Below are positions 52,278 to 61,823 of a DNA stretch of 64,000 nucleotides, one piece after another (position 1 is the stretch's first letter; each line of letters begins with the position of its first letter). The position numbers and the translations under genes were made by a program. The notes below the pieces were generated by a model. That model saw nothing but the letters and a program-made list of their open reading frames with translations. It was not told where the DNA came from and did no database searches. The DNA comes from Thermohalobaculum sp039027855 (GTDB lineage: Bacteria; Pseudomonadota; Alphaproteobacteria; Rhodobacterales; Rhodobacteraceae), in NCBI GenBank assembly GCA_039027855.1, contig JBCCJI010000005.1, forward strand, positions 131,813 to 195,812. The letters are read 5' to 3'.

Positions 52278-53867
52278 ATGACCGATACCACGACCCCTGC
52301 CCCCGTGGCGGACCCCGGAGCCGTCGATACGGCGCGCGTCAAGATCTTCGACACCACCCTGCGCGATGGCGAGCAGTCGCCCGGCGCTTCCATGACGCTA
52401 GAGGAGAAGCTGCAGATCGCGGCCCTCCTCGACGAGATGGGCGTCGATATCATCGAGGCGGGTTTCCCCATCGCCTCCGAGGGGGACTTCGAGGCGGTGA
52501 GCGAGATCGCCAAGGTCACCAAGCACGCGATCATCGCAGGGCTCTCGCGCGCCAAGCTGCCCGATATCGACCGTTGCTGCGCGGCGGTTCAGCACGCCGC
52601 AAAGCCGCGCATCCACACCTTCATCGGGACCTCGCCGCTGCATCGCCAGCATCAGCTCGCGATGACGAAAGAGCAGGTGCTGGAGCAGATCGCTCTGACG
52701 GTCTCGCATGCCCGGGGCCTCTGCGACGATGTGCAGTGGTCGCCCATGGACGCGACGCGGACCGAGCGTGAGTACCTCGCCGAGACGGTGCGCGTGGCGA
52801 TTGCCAATGGGGCGACCACGATCAACATCCCCGATACCGTCGGCTATACCGCGCCCCGCGAAAGCGCCGATATCATCGCCTTTCTCGTGGCCGAAGTGCC
52901 TGAGATCGCGGGGTGTACGATCTCCACCCATTGTCACAACGACCTCGGCATGGCGACGGCGAATGCACTGGCCGCCGTCGAGGCCGGCGCCCGCCAGATC
53001 GAGTGCACGGTCAACGGGCTCGGTGAGCGGGCGGGCAATACGGCGCTCGAAGAAGTCGTCATGGCGCTGAAAGTGCGTAGCGACATCATGCCCTTCGCCA
53101 CCGGCATCGACACCAAGCGGATCATGGGCGCCTCGCGCCTCGTCGCGGCCGTCTCGGGCTTTCCGGTGCAGTACAACAAGGCGATTGTCGGCAAGAACGC
53201 CTTCGCCCATGAGAGCGGGATCCACCAGGACGGTGTGTTGAAGAACGCCGAGACCTTCGAGATTATGCGTCCCGAAGATGTGGGTCTGAACGCCACCAAT
53301 CTGGTCATGGGCAAGCATTCTGGCCGCCACGCCTTCCGCATGAAGCTGGAGGAGCTTGGCGTCGAGATCGGCGACAATGCCATGCAAGAGGCCTTCGTGC
53401 GCTTCAAAGCGCTGGCCGACCGCAAGAAAGAGGTCTTCGACGACGATATCCTCGCTCTGGTCAGCGAGACTCAGGCGGGGGAGGCGGCGGATTATGTGAA
53501 GCTCAAGTTCCTGCGCGTCATCTGCGGGACGGAGGCGCCGCAATCGGCCGACATCATTCTCGAGATCCAGGGGATCGATCACCGTCATACGGCAACCGGT
53601 GACGGCCCGGTGGACGCGGCGTTTAACGCGGTCAAAGCGCTGGTGCCGCATGAGGCGGTGCTCGATCTCTACCAGGTGCACGCGGTGACCGAGGGAACCG
53701 ACGCCCAAGCCACAGTCAGCGTGCGCATGTCTGAGGATGGGCGGCTGGTCACGGCGCAGTCGTCGGACACCGACACCGTGGTGGCGAGCGCGCGGGCCTA
53801 TGTCCACGCGCTCAACAAGCTGATGCTGCGCCGGGGCAAAACCGCCCCGAACGATGTCGCGGTCTGA
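52278..53867 (+). CDS. leuA: 2-isopropylmalate synthase
   Basis: First committed enzyme of leucine synthesis, condensing acetyl-CoA with 2-oxoisovalerate. 529 residues. The catalytic barrel starts with FDTTLRDGEQSPGASM near 24-39; the metal ligands are in STHCHNDLGMATANAL near 217-232; NGLGERAGNTALEEVV near 250 follows. The C-terminal regulatory domain, where leucine feeds back, occupies about 400-515. A leucine-rich leader peptide and hairpin stand upstream, so transcription is probably attenuated by leucine supply. A hairpin follows the stop. Confidence 0.97.
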   Translation: MTDTTTPAPVADPGAVDTARVKIFDTTLRDGEQSPGASMTLEEKLQIAALLDEMGVDIIEAGFPIASEGDFEAVSEIAKVTKHAIIAGLSRAKLPDIDRCCAAVQHAAKPRIHTFIGTSPLHRQHQLAMTKEQVLEQIALTVSHARGLCDDVQWSPMDATRTEREYLAETVRVAIANGATTINIPDTVGYTAPRESADIIAFLVAEVPEIAGCTISTHCHNDLGMATANALAAVEAGARQIECTVNGLGERAGNTALEEVVMALKVRSDIMPFATGIDTKRIMGASRLVAAVSGFPVQYNKAIVGKNAFAHESGIHQDGVLKNAETFEIMRPEDVGLNATNLVMGKHSGRHAFRMKLEELGVEIGDNAMQEAFVRFKALADRKKEVFDDDILALVSETQAGEAADYVKLKFLRVICGTEAPQSADIILEIQGIDHRHTATGDGPVDAAFNAVKALVPHEAVLDLYQVHAVTEGTDAQATVSVRMSEDGRLVTAQSSDTDTVVASARAYVHALNKLMLRRGKTAPNDVAV

Positions 53868-53885
53868 AGCCAACAACCGCATCGG

Positions 53886-53917
53886 TGGGTGCGCGTCCTA
53901 CGGATGGGGCGCGCCCA
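53886..53917 (+). terminator. Hairpin after leuA, possible terminator
   Basis: TGGGTGCGC (53886-53894) pairs with GCGCGCCCA (53909-53917), nine base pairs with one G-U, 18 bp past the leuA stop. There is no U-run, so it would need Rho or act as a 3' stabiliser. Confidence 0.4.
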
Positions 53918-54117
53918 TCGAGAACAGGCGATTCGATCACGGCTGCTCGATCTGACCGACGACGTGTGTTCACACGATTGCCGCCGGCTCGTGAGGTTGT
54001 GATTAAACGCGCTTGACGCTTCCAGTTCGAATCAATTTCGCACTGAATCGAGGTGGCAGACCGAAATAATCAAGCGGTCGAGATGGACATATTTGTCGCA
54101 CTGTGAAACGGTAAATC

Positions 54118-54639
54118 ATGCACAAGCAGCATGTGGATCGAGTCATGACTGTCCCAACCAAGCTCCGTCTGGATGACCAGCTCTGCTTCTCTCTCTACGC
54201 CGCCTCGAACGCGATCATCCGCTCTTACCGTCCCCTCCTGGCCGAGATTGGCCTGACCTATCCGCAGTATCTCCTGATGCTCGTGCTGTGGCAGGACGGA
54301 GAGCGGACGGTGCGCGAACTGGCCGATCGCCTGAAGCTGAGCCCGAGTGCGGTGACGCCGCTGGTCGACCGACTGGAGATTGCCGGTCTGGTCCGCCGCC
54401 AGCGCGACGAGCAGGACCGGCGCGTGGTGCATGTTGGCCTGACGGATCAGGGCTCGGCGGTCGAATCGGAGGCAGCAGCCGTGCAGTATCGGGTAGCCTG
54501 TGACACCGGTCTTGGTGATGGAGGCATCACGGAAATGCGCGAGAGCCTCCATGCGCTCGCCGACCGCCTGGAGACCACCACCGCCAACGGTGCCCGGCCC
54601 GCACCCGTCGCCCATCGCAGGACCGATGCGGTAAACTAG
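54118..54639 (+). CDS. MarR family regulator, OhrR type
   Basis: A winged-helix repressor of up to 173 residues. The N-terminal LRLDDQLCFSLYAASNAIIRS contains the peroxide-sensing Cys in the exact context of OhrR (L-x-x-QLCFxLYAAS). The DNA-binding part has TVRELADRLKLSPSAVTPLVDRL (recognition helix) and the wing RRQRDEQDRRVVHVGLT. OhrR senses organic hydroperoxides and usually represses an adjacent ohr; no ohr gene lies beside it here. Start choice is open: ATG 54118 or ATG 54145 (MTVPTKLRLDDQ), the latter nearer to typical OhrR lengths. Confidence 0.85.
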   Translation: MHKQHVDRVMTVPTKLRLDDQLCFSLYAASNAIIRSYRPLLAEIGLTYPQYLLMLVLWQDGERTVRELADRLKLSPSAVTPLVDRLEIAGLVRRQRDEQDRRVVHVGLTDQGSAVESEAAAVQYRVACDTGLGDGGITEMRESLHALADRLETTTANGARPAPVAHRRTDAVN

Positions 54640-54650
54640 CGCGGCGCTCA

Positions 54651-54700
54651 GAGCGTCTTAGATGGCGGCCGCGGTCGCCATTACTTCCTGAGCGACGCTC
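54651..54700 (+). terminator. Nested inverted repeats after the OhrR gene
   Basis: ATGGCG (54662-54667) and CGCCAT (54676-54681) form an inner stem, enclosed by GAGCGTC (54651-54657) and GACGCTC (54694-54700). No U-run; possible transcription end or regulatory structure ahead of mreB. Confidence 0.3.
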
Positions 54701-54870
54701 CGATACGACAGCGATAAGGCCCCTCCCGTCCCGATATGGCTGCAGTCAGTCGCTAAAATGGGCGGGCGCGCCCTTTACCTCGCGCCAAAGCCATCGCTAC
54801 AAGCGGGCACCGCACGGCGGGTCGCCCCCATACCGCGACCGCTCTGATCTGACACCCCTGCGAGGCGCTG

Positions 54871-55911
54871 ATGCTCGGCTCCCTCTTCGGCCTGTTTTCC
54901 AACGACATGGCCATCGATCTCGGCACGGCGAATACGCTCGTCTACGTGAAGTCGAAGGGCATCGTGCTTAACGAGCCGTCGGTCGTCGCATTCCAGACCA
55001 TCAATGGTAAGAAAGAGGTGAAGGCCGTCGGCGAGGACGCCAAGCTGATGCTGGGCCGCACGCCAGGCTCGATCCAGGCGATCAGGCCGATGCGCGATGG
55101 CGTGATCGCCGATTTCGAAGTCGCCGAAGAGATGATCAAGGCCTTCATCAAGAAGGTTCAGACCAGCACCCTGTTCTCCAAACCACAGGTGGTCGTCTGC
55201 GTGCCCTATGGCGCCACGCCGGTCGAGGAACGCGCGATCGAGCAGTCGGTGCTGTCGGCCGGCGCCCGCAAGGCGTTTCTGATCGCCGAACCGATCGCCG
55301 CCGCCATCGGGGCCGGCCTGCCGATCACCGAGCCGACCGGCAGCATGATCGTCGATATCGGTGGCGGCACCACCGAGGTCGCCGTCCTCTCGCTGAGCGA
55401 CATCGTCTACGCGAAATCGGTTCGCACGGGCGGCGACAAGATGGATGAGGCGATCATCAGCCATCTGCGCCGCCAGCATAACATGCTGATCGGCGACGCC
55501 ACGGCCGAGCGCATCAAGAAGGAAATCGGCACCGCGCGTATGCCCTCGGACGGTGTTGGTGAGACCATGGTGATCCGCGGACGCGACCTGTTGAACGGCG
55601 TCCCGAAAGAGCAGGAGATCACCCAGGCACAGATCGCGGAGAGCCTGAGCGAGCCGGTGCAGCAGATCGTGGAATCGGTGATGGTCGCGCTCGAGGCCAC
55701 GCCGCCGGATCTGGCCGCCGATATCGTCGACAATGGCGTCATGCTGGCGGGCGGCGGTGCGCTGCTCGGCGCGCTCGACGTGGCCCTCCGCGAGCAGACC
55801 GGGCTCGCCATTTCGGTCGCCGAGGAACCGTTGAACTGCGTCGCCTTGGGCACGGGCCGGGCGCTGGAGCATCTCGATAAGCTCGGCCACATCATGAAGA
55901 TCAGCATGTAG
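54871..55911 (+). CDS. mreB: Rod shape-determining protein MreB
   Basis: Actin-like ATPase that forms membrane-bound filaments and guides lateral wall synthesis. 346 residues. Actin-fold phosphate and adenosine elements are present: AIDLGTANTLVY near 12-23, IVDIGGGTTEVAVLS near 160-174, and LAGGGALLGALD near 291. The start MLGSLFGLFSNDMAIDLG includes the amphipathic N-terminal helix that binds membranes. It heads the mreB-mreC-mreD-mrdA-rodA cluster, with 180 bp to mreC. Confidence 0.97.
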   Translation: MLGSLFGLFSNDMAIDLGTANTLVYVKSKGIVLNEPSVVAFQTINGKKEVKAVGEDAKLMLGRTPGSIQAIRPMRDGVIADFEVAEEMIKAFIKKVQTSTLFSKPQVVVCVPYGATPVEERAIEQSVLSAGARKAFLIAEPIAAAIGAGLPITEPTGSMIVDIGGGTTEVAVLSLSDIVYAKSVRTGGDKMDEAIISHLRRQHNMLIGDATAERIKKEIGTARMPSDGVGETMVIRGRDLLNGVPKEQEITQAQIAESLSEPVQQIVESVMVALEATPPDLAADIVDNGVMLAGGGALLGALDVALREQTGLAISVAEEPLNCVALGTGRALEHLDKLGHIMKISM

Positions 55912-56091
55912 TGTTTCGAGATCTGCCAGCCTCAAGGGAGTGCGTGGCAGAGCGGCCCGATAGGGGTACACTTGCGCACGGCGCCATCGCGACTCGGCTG
56001 GCGCGTGACGATCACGCGCCCTACACATCCATGGCGTAGTCTGCAGTCCCGGCAGCCATCTACGCGGCCGGGAAGAGGGGGTGTCCGCGCC

Positions 56092-57078
56092 ATGGCCCGC
56101 GCGCGCGATGAAAGGCGAGAGCTGGAGAAACGGGTGCGCAGCGTCCTGCTCGTGCTCTCGGTTCTAGTCTGTCTGATCGCCATGGGTCTTTGGCGCGCCG
56201 ACAACCCGCGGCTGGTGCAGCTACGCATGGCCGTCGCCGATACGCTGGCGCCGGGTCTGGGGTGGACCGCGGGTCCGGTCGAGGCGCTGAGCGCCATGGT
56301 CCGCGATTTCGAGAACTTCACCGATGTCTACGCCCAGAACCGCGAGCTGCGCCGCGAGATCGAGCGACTGCGCGGCTGGCGGGCCGAAGCACGGGCGCTC
56401 GAGGAGCGCAACGCCCAGCTCGGTGCACTGATGAATGTCCGCCTCGCCCCGCGCCTCGCCTTTGTCACCGGCGATGTCATCGCCGATAGCGGCGGGCCGT
56501 TCAGCGAGAGCGTCCTGGTGAATGTGGGTGAGCGTGACGGGGTCAGCGAGGGCTCGGCAGCCGTCGATGGATCGGGCCTCGTGGGCCGGGTCGTGGGGGT
56601 CGGCGAGCGCTCCTCGCGCCTCATGCTGCTCACCGATTTCTCCAGCCGCATCGCGGTGACCATCCAGCCCTCGGGTCGGCGCGCGATCATGGTCGGCGAT
56701 GCCACCGCGGCGCCGCGCCTCGACTTCATCGACGATACCGAGGATGTGTCGCCCGGCAACACGGTCGAGACCTCCGGCGCGGGCGGCGTGCTGCCGCCGC
56801 GCCTACCTATCGGTCGCGTGATTGCCGTCGGTGATGGGCAGCGCGTGGCGCTGAACAGCGATCTGGAGCGGTTGGAGTTTGTCCGCCTGCTCCGCTACCG
56901 GCCCGATCGCCAGATCGACAGTTCCGGCCGCATCCTCGGCCCGCGCCGACCGTCGCCGGGGGCGGAGCTTGGGGCAGAGGTTCGACCTGGCGCCGAGACG
57001 TCACCCGTGGCGACGCCGGGACGATCGAGAGGGCCCTCTCCAGGCGCCTCGCCCGTACTGGATGGCGGGCGCGGTTAG
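56092..57078 (+). CDS. mreC: Rod shape-determining protein MreC
   Basis: Bitopic periplasmic scaffold of the elongasome, 328 residues. A single membrane helix lies near 15-38 (VRSVLLVLSVLVCLIAMGLW), a coiled coil near 80-112 (QNRELRREIERLRGWRAEAR), and the beta-barrel MreC domain to about 285. The tail is Pro/Gly/Arg-rich and probably disordered. The start is the ATG at 56092 behind GGAAGAGGGGG; a longer frame from 55972 has no such site. Its end overlaps or abuts the mreD start. Confidence 0.93.
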   Translation: MARARDERRELEKRVRSVLLVLSVLVCLIAMGLWRADNPRLVQLRMAVADTLAPGLGWTAGPVEALSAMVRDFENFTDVYAQNRELRREIERLRGWRAEARALEERNAQLGALMNVRLAPRLAFVTGDVIADSGGPFSESVLVNVGERDGVSEGSAAVDGSGLVGRVVGVGERSSRLMLLTDFSSRIAVTIQPSGRRAIMVGDATAAPRLDFIDDTEDVSPGNTVETSGAGGVLPPRLPIGRVIAVGDGQRVALNSDLERLEFVRLLRYRPDRQIDSSGRILGPRRPSPGAELGAEVRPGAETSPVATPGRSRGPSPGASPVLDGGRG

Positions 57079-57082
57079 GCCG

Positions 57083-57628
57083 ATGCGGGGTTGGATCGAC
57101 GCACTGGTACCGGAGAGTGGCCAGGTCTGGCGGGCGCTGTTGGTCGGTTTGGCCGGCCTCGTGGCGATAACGGTGGAGATGGCGCCGGTGGGCACGGGGC
57201 CCGTCGCCCTGCCCTCGCCCGATCTCCTGCTCCTCGTGCTGGGCGTCGCGGTGGTGCGCCGTCCCGACTGTGTGCCGGTGCCGATGGTCCTCGCACTCGG
57301 CCTCACCCGCGATATGGTCGGCGATATGCCCGTGGGCCTCGGGGCCCTTACGCTCACCGCTGCGATCGAGATCCTGCGCGCGCGCGCGCCGGCGCTGGCC
57401 CGCTCCTCGCTGGTCGTCGAAGCGATTACCCTCGCCTCGGTAACGCTCGCCATGTTGGTCGCGCAGATCCTTCTGATGCTGATCATGCTGGCCCAGCCGC
57501 CCTACATCATGGCGCTCGTCAGACAGTGGGTGCTGACGCTGGCGTTCTGGCCCCTGGCGGTCTTTGCGATCCGGGGCGTCATGGGCATCCGCACCGCGAG
57601 CGGCCCGGTGGGCGCCCGTGAACGATAG
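57083..57628 (+). CDS. mreD: Rod shape-determining protein MreD
   Basis: Small polytopic membrane protein of the elongasome, about 181 residues with five to six hydrophobic segments (for example ALLVGLAGLVAITVEM near 16-31 and LAMLVAQILLMLIML near 123-137). The family is weakly conserved; the assignment rests on membrane pattern, size and its place between mreC and mrdA. Two starts are possible: ATG 57083, or ATG 57062 overlapping mreC. The end overlaps the GTG start of mrdA by eleven bases. Confidence 0.88.
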   Translation: MRGWIDALVPESGQVWRALLVGLAGLVAITVEMAPVGTGPVALPSPDLLLLVLGVAVVRRPDCVPVPMVLALGLTRDMVGDMPVGLGALTLTAAIEILRARAPALARSSLVVEAITLASVTLAMLVAQILLMLIMLAQPPYIMALVRQWVLTLAFWPLAVFAIRGVMGIRTASGPVGARER

Positions 57629-59591
57629 GAACGCCGATACCGCAACGCCCGACCGACGGCTCGGTCGGCGCGCGCTGTTGCTGCTCGGCGCCAAGACGGC
57701 GGTCGCCGGTGCGTTGGCATGGCGTCTGCGGCATCTGCAGATCGAAGAGGCCGAGCACTACCGTCTGCTGGCGGAGGAAAACCGCATCAACCTGCGCCTG
57801 ATCGCGCCAGCACGCGCCGAGATCTACGACCGCAACGGCCAACCGCTCGCCCTCAACCGCCAAAATTATCGCGTGGTGATGGTCCGCGAGCAGGCCGGCG
57901 ATGTGGACGCGGCCCTTGATCGCCTGTCGATGATCGTCGACCTGCCCGAACGGGCGCGGGCGCGGCTGGAGAAGGAACTGCGCGAGAAACCCGCTTTCGT
58001 CCCCGTGCCGGTCGCCGACTTCCTCGATTGGGAGACATTCGCCGCGGTCAACGCCAACGCCCCCGCGCTGCCGGGTATCCTGCCCGAGGTCGGCTGGTCG
58101 CGGCACTATCCGCACGGCCCGCAGACCGCCCATGTGGTGGGCTATGTGGGCCGGGTCACGGAGCGGGATCTCGACAACCCCGAGGACCAGGACCCGATCC
58201 TGCAGGTGCCCGAATTCCAGATCGGTAAAGACGGGCTTGAGCGTGCCTCGGAGAAGACGCTGCGTGGCAGTGCCGGCACCCGCCGGATCGAGGTCAACGC
58301 CTATGGCCGCGTCATTCGCGAGATCGACCGGGCAAGCGGCACCCCGGGTAATGATCTCTACCTGACGATCGATCTCGGCCTGCAGGACTACGTCCACCAG
58401 CGGCTGCAGGGCGAGAGCGCGGCGGTCGTCCTGATGGATGTAAACTCCGGCGATCTTCTGGCGCTCGGCTCGAACCCGGCCTTTGAGCCCAACAAGTTCG
58501 TCACCGGGATCAGCCATACCGACTACAGCGCCTATCTCGATGATAAGTACAGGCCACTCCACAACAAATGGGCCTCGGGCATGTATCCGCCGGGCTCGAC
58601 CTTCAAGATGCTCGTGGCGTTGGCCGCGCTCGAGCACGGGGTAGTCAACCTTGGCGAGCGGGTGTTTTGCAACGGCGGGATGCAGCTTGGCCGGCGACGC
58701 TTTCACTGCTGGAAACGCGGCGGCCATGGCCACATGGACCTGCTGCAGAGCATCGAGCAGTCCTGCGATGTCTACTATTACGAAGTCGCCAAACGCGTCG
58801 GGATCGACCGCATCGCCGAGATGGCGCGCCGCTTCGGCCTTGGCGTCAGTTACGACCTGCCGAACCCGGCGCTGCGCGAGGGGTTGATCCCGACGCGCGA
58901 CTGGAAGCTGCGCAACCGCGACGAGGCATGGCAGGTCGGCGATACGCTGAATGCCGGTATCGGTCAGGGCTTCGTGCTGGCAACGCCGCTGCAGTTGGCT
59001 GTCATGACCGCGCGGCTCGCCACCGGTAAGGTGATCGAGCCGCGCCTCATACGCGCCCGCGACGGCATCCCGCTCGGCGTGCCCGAGGCCCCGTCCCTCG
59101 GCATCGACGAGCGCTACATGCAGGCCATCCGCCGCGGCATGGACGACGTGATGAACGGGCGAAGCGGCACGGCACGGCGCTCGCGCGTGATCGACAAGGC
59201 CTTCCGCCTCGCCGGCAAGACCGGCACGAGCCAGGTCCGCAACATCACCATGGCAGAGCGCGCGCGGGGGGTGTTCCGCAACGAGGACCTGCCCTGGGAG
59301 CGACGCGACCACGCGCTGTTCGTCGGCTACGGGCCCTATGAGAACCCGCGCTATGCCGTCTCGGTCATCGTCGAGCATGGCGGCGGCGGGTCGAAGGCTG
59401 CGGCCCCCATCGCGCGCGACGTCCTGATGCGCGCCTGGTGGCGGGGCGAGCCGCCGCTTTCGGCCTATCCCGCCGGCCAGCGCCCCGAGCGCCCGGTGGA
59501 GGCCCCCACTCCGCGCCCCTCCGGAGACCCGGAGGACTGGCAGCGCGAGGCGCCACCAGCGACGACTACCGCGACACGGGTGCGCACATGA
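57618..59591 (+). CDS. mrdA: Penicillin-binding protein 2
   Basis: Monofunctional class B PBP, the DD-transpeptidase of lateral wall growth, 657 residues. A membrane anchor lies near 17-34 (ALLLLGAKTAVAGALAW). The pedestal/dimerisation region is followed by the transpeptidase with SxxK in PPGSTFKML near 325, SCD near 379 and KTGT in AGKTGTSQV near 534. The C-terminal tail is Pro/Arg/Thr-rich. A GTG start at 57618 is chosen because it gives the usual short cytoplasmic tail and overlaps mreD. It works with RodA, whose ATG overlaps its stop (ATGA). Confidence 0.95.
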   Translation: MNDRNADTATPDRRLGRRALLLLGAKTAVAGALAWRLRHLQIEEAEHYRLLAEENRINLRLIAPARAEIYDRNGQPLALNRQNYRVVMVREQAGDVDAALDRLSMIVDLPERARARLEKELREKPAFVPVPVADFLDWETFAAVNANAPALPGILPEVGWSRHYPHGPQTAHVVGYVGRVTERDLDNPEDQDPILQVPEFQIGKDGLERASEKTLRGSAGTRRIEVNAYGRVIREIDRASGTPGNDLYLTIDLGLQDYVHQRLQGESAAVVLMDVNSGDLLALGSNPAFEPNKFVTGISHTDYSAYLDDKYRPLHNKWASGMYPPGSTFKMLVALAALEHGVVNLGERVFCNGGMQLGRRRFHCWKRGGHGHMDLLQSIEQSCDVYYYEVAKRVGIDRIAEMARRFGLGVSYDLPNPALREGLIPTRDWKLRNRDEAWQVGDTLNAGIGQGFVLATPLQLAVMTARLATGKVIEPRLIRARDGIPLGVPEAPSLGIDERYMQAIRRGMDDVMNGRSGTARRSRVIDKAFRLAGKTGTSQVRNITMAERARGVFRNEDLPWERRDHALFVGYGPYENPRYAVSVIVEHGGGGSKAAAPIARDVLMRAWWRGEPPLSAYPAGQRPERPVEAPTPRPSGDPEDWQREAPPATTTATRVRT

Positions 59592-60766
59592 TGGGCTTTA
59601 CCCGCATGGGCAGCATCACTCGCGCGGCCGAGGCGCGCCGGGCGGGAATGCGCGAGGCGCGGCTTGGGCTCCTGGCAAAGCTCTTGCGCCTCGACTGGGC
59701 GCTGGTTGTCGTGCTCTGCGCCATCGCGGCGATCGGCTTTCTGATGCTCTACTCGGTCTCGGGCGGCAGCGCCGATCCCTATGCCAACCGCCAGATGACC
59801 CGCTTCTGCGCCGGGCTGGTGATCATGATGATGATCGCCGTCTTCGACATCCGGCTTTGGCGGCTGACGGCGGCGCCGGCTTATCTGGGGGCGCTCGCGC
59901 TCCTCGTGCTGGTTGAGGTGATGGGCACCACGCAGGGCGGCGCGACACGGTGGATCGCGCTCGGCCCCCTCAGACTGCAGCCCTCCGAGCTCATGAAGGT
60001 GACGCTCGTCATGGCGCTGGCCGCCTATTACGCTTGGTTGCCCCTGCACCGGGTGTCGCATCCTCTCTGGATGATCCCGCCGGTCATGATCATCCTCATT
60101 CCGACGGCGCTGGTCTTGAAGCAGCCCGATCTCGGCACCGCGCTGCTCTTGGGCCTCGGCGGCGGCGTCGTGATGTTTCTCGCCGGCGTCTCGCTCTGGT
60201 ATTTCATCGCGGTCGGCGCAGCGGGGATCGGTACGGTCTGGGCAACCATGGCCAGTCAGGGCACGGAATGGCAGATCCTCAAGGACTACCAGTATCGCCG
60301 CATCGGCACCTTCCTGAACCCTGCGGAGGACCCGCTCGGCGCGGGCTACCACATCACGCAGTCCAAGATTGCCATGGGATCGGGCGGTTTTGACGGGCGT
60401 GGCTTTATGCAGGGCACGCAATCGCGCCTGAACTTCCTGCCCGAGAAGCACACGGATTTCATCTTCACCACGCTGGCGGAGGAGTTCGGGTTCGTCGGCA
60501 CCATGATGCTCTTGACCCTCTATCTCGTGGTCGCGGTCCTTTGCTTCCTCGCCACGCTGCGGATCACCGACCGGTTCGGCGCGCTCATGACCGGGGGCAT
60601 CGGTGCGGCCTTCTTCTTTTTCTGGGCGGTCAACATGGCGATGGTTACGGGGCTCATTCCTGTGGTCGGGGTGCCGCTGCCGCTCGTCAGTTACGGCGGC
60701 TCTGCCATGCTGGTGCTGATGCTGGCTTTCGGCCTGGTACAGTCGGCCTATATCCATCGCCGTTAG
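59588..60766 (+). CDS. rodA: Peptidoglycan glycosyltransferase RodA
   Basis: SEDS-family membrane glycosyltransferase that polymerises lipid II with PBP2 during elongation, 392 residues and about ten membrane helices. Signatures include GGATRWIALGPLRLQPSELM near 117-136, YQYRRIGTFLNPAEDPLG near 234-251, and NFLPEKHTDFIFTTLAEEFG near 282-301, where the Glu/His/Asp cluster holds catalytic residues of the family. The start overlaps mrdA by four bases; ATG 59591 is equally possible. Confidence 0.96.
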   Translation: MMGFTRMGSITRAAEARRAGMREARLGLLAKLLRLDWALVVVLCAIAAIGFLMLYSVSGGSADPYANRQMTRFCAGLVIMMMIAVFDIRLWRLTAAPAYLGALALLVLVEVMGTTQGGATRWIALGPLRLQPSELMKVTLVMALAAYYAWLPLHRVSHPLWMIPPVMIILIPTALVLKQPDLGTALLLGLGGGVVMFLAGVSLWYFIAVGAAGIGTVWATMASQGTEWQILKDYQYRRIGTFLNPAEDPLGAGYHITQSKIAMGSGGFDGRGFMQGTQSRLNFLPEKHTDFIFTTLAEEFGFVGTMMLLTLYLVVAVLCFLATLRITDRFGALMTGGIGAAFFFFWAVNMAMVTGLIPVVGVPLPLVSYGGSAMLVLMLAFGLVQSAYIHRR

Positions 60767-60815
60767 CCGATCCGAGCGACGCAGCACCCCATCCGCGCCA
60801 CCTGCCGAGGTTTGC

Positions 60816-61766
60816 ATGACCGCCCCTGTCGTCCTCTATGCCGGCAAACCGGCCGAGCGCGAGGCCTACGCCACCTGTCTGCCTGCGGCGGCTGTGGCGG
60901 CAGGCCAGGACATCACGCTGATCATGGATGTCGATGGCGTCGACCGCGCCGCCGTCGATTACCTCGTGCTCGCACCCAGCGGACCACTGACCGATTTCAC
61001 AGGCTTCTCCCGGCTGAAAGCGATCCTGAACCTATGGGCCGGGGTGGAGCAGGCCCTCGCGCTGCCGCTGCCGCAGGATGTGCCGCTCGTGCGCATGGTG
61101 GAGGAAGGACTGTCCCTCGGCATGCTCGACTACGTGACCGGCCATGTCATGCGCCATCATCTGGGCTTCGACGCGCTCGTCGGCAGCAAAGCGCCGGTGC
61201 CCTGGGGCAGCAACGCGCCACCGCTGGCCCAGGATCGGCGTGTCACACTGCTCGGGACCGGGGTGCTCGGCCGGGCCTGTGCCGAGCGTCTGGCCTTGAA
61301 CGGGTTCAACGTCACCGGCTGGTCCCGCAGCGCCAAGACCATCCCAGGGATCCGAAACCTGCATGGGAACGACGGTCTTGCCGAAGCGCTCGACGGTGCT
61401 GAAATCCTGGTGCTGCTGCTGCCCGAGACCGCCGCCACCCGACAGATCATCGACGCCGCCGCCATCGCTCGCCTGGCCCCCGGCGCCGCGATCGTCAACG
61501 CCGGACGAGGGCCGCTCATCGACAACGACGCGCTGCTCCGCGCGCTGGATGCCGGCGATCTGGGGCACGCCACGCTCGATGTCTTCGACGTGGAGCCGCT
61601 GCCCGACGATCATCCGTTCTGGCGCCACCCCAAGATCACCGTGACGCCGCATATCGCCTCGGTCACCAGGCCTGAAACGGCATCGCGGGCGCTTATTTCG
61701 CAGATTGGACGCGGCGAGCGTGGAGAGCCCTTCAAGCACGTTGTGCAGCGCGACGCGGGCTACTAG
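60816..61766 (+). CDS. 2-hydroxyacid dehydrogenase, glyoxylate/hydroxypyruvate reductase A type
   Basis: NAD(P)H-dependent reductase of 2-oxo acids, 316 residues. The nucleotide-binding Rossmann fold begins at LLGTGVLGRACAERL near 145-159. Catalytic residues sit in NAGRGPLIDNDAL (Arg, near 228-240), DVEPLPDDHPFWRHP (Glu, near 257) and VTPHIASVTRP (His, near 277). The N-terminal half is typical of the GhrA branch. It follows rodA after 49 bp on the same strand, which may be simple adjacency. Confidence 0.88.
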   Translation: MTAPVVLYAGKPAEREAYATCLPAAAVAAGQDITLIMDVDGVDRAAVDYLVLAPSGPLTDFTGFSRLKAILNLWAGVEQALALPLPQDVPLVRMVEEGLSLGMLDYVTGHVMRHHLGFDALVGSKAPVPWGSNAPPLAQDRRVTLLGTGVLGRACAERLALNGFNVTGWSRSAKTIPGIRNLHGNDGLAEALDGAEILVLLLPETAATRQIIDAAAIARLAPGAAIVNAGRGPLIDNDALLRALDAGDLGHATLDVFDVEPLPDDHPFWRHPKITVTPHIASVTRPETASRALISQIGRGERGEPFKHVVQRDAGY

Positions 61767-61823
61767 TTTCTCAGCCCGATGGCGTGAGCGGGCAGGTGCC
61801 GGCGGCGACGCAAGGGGCATCGG

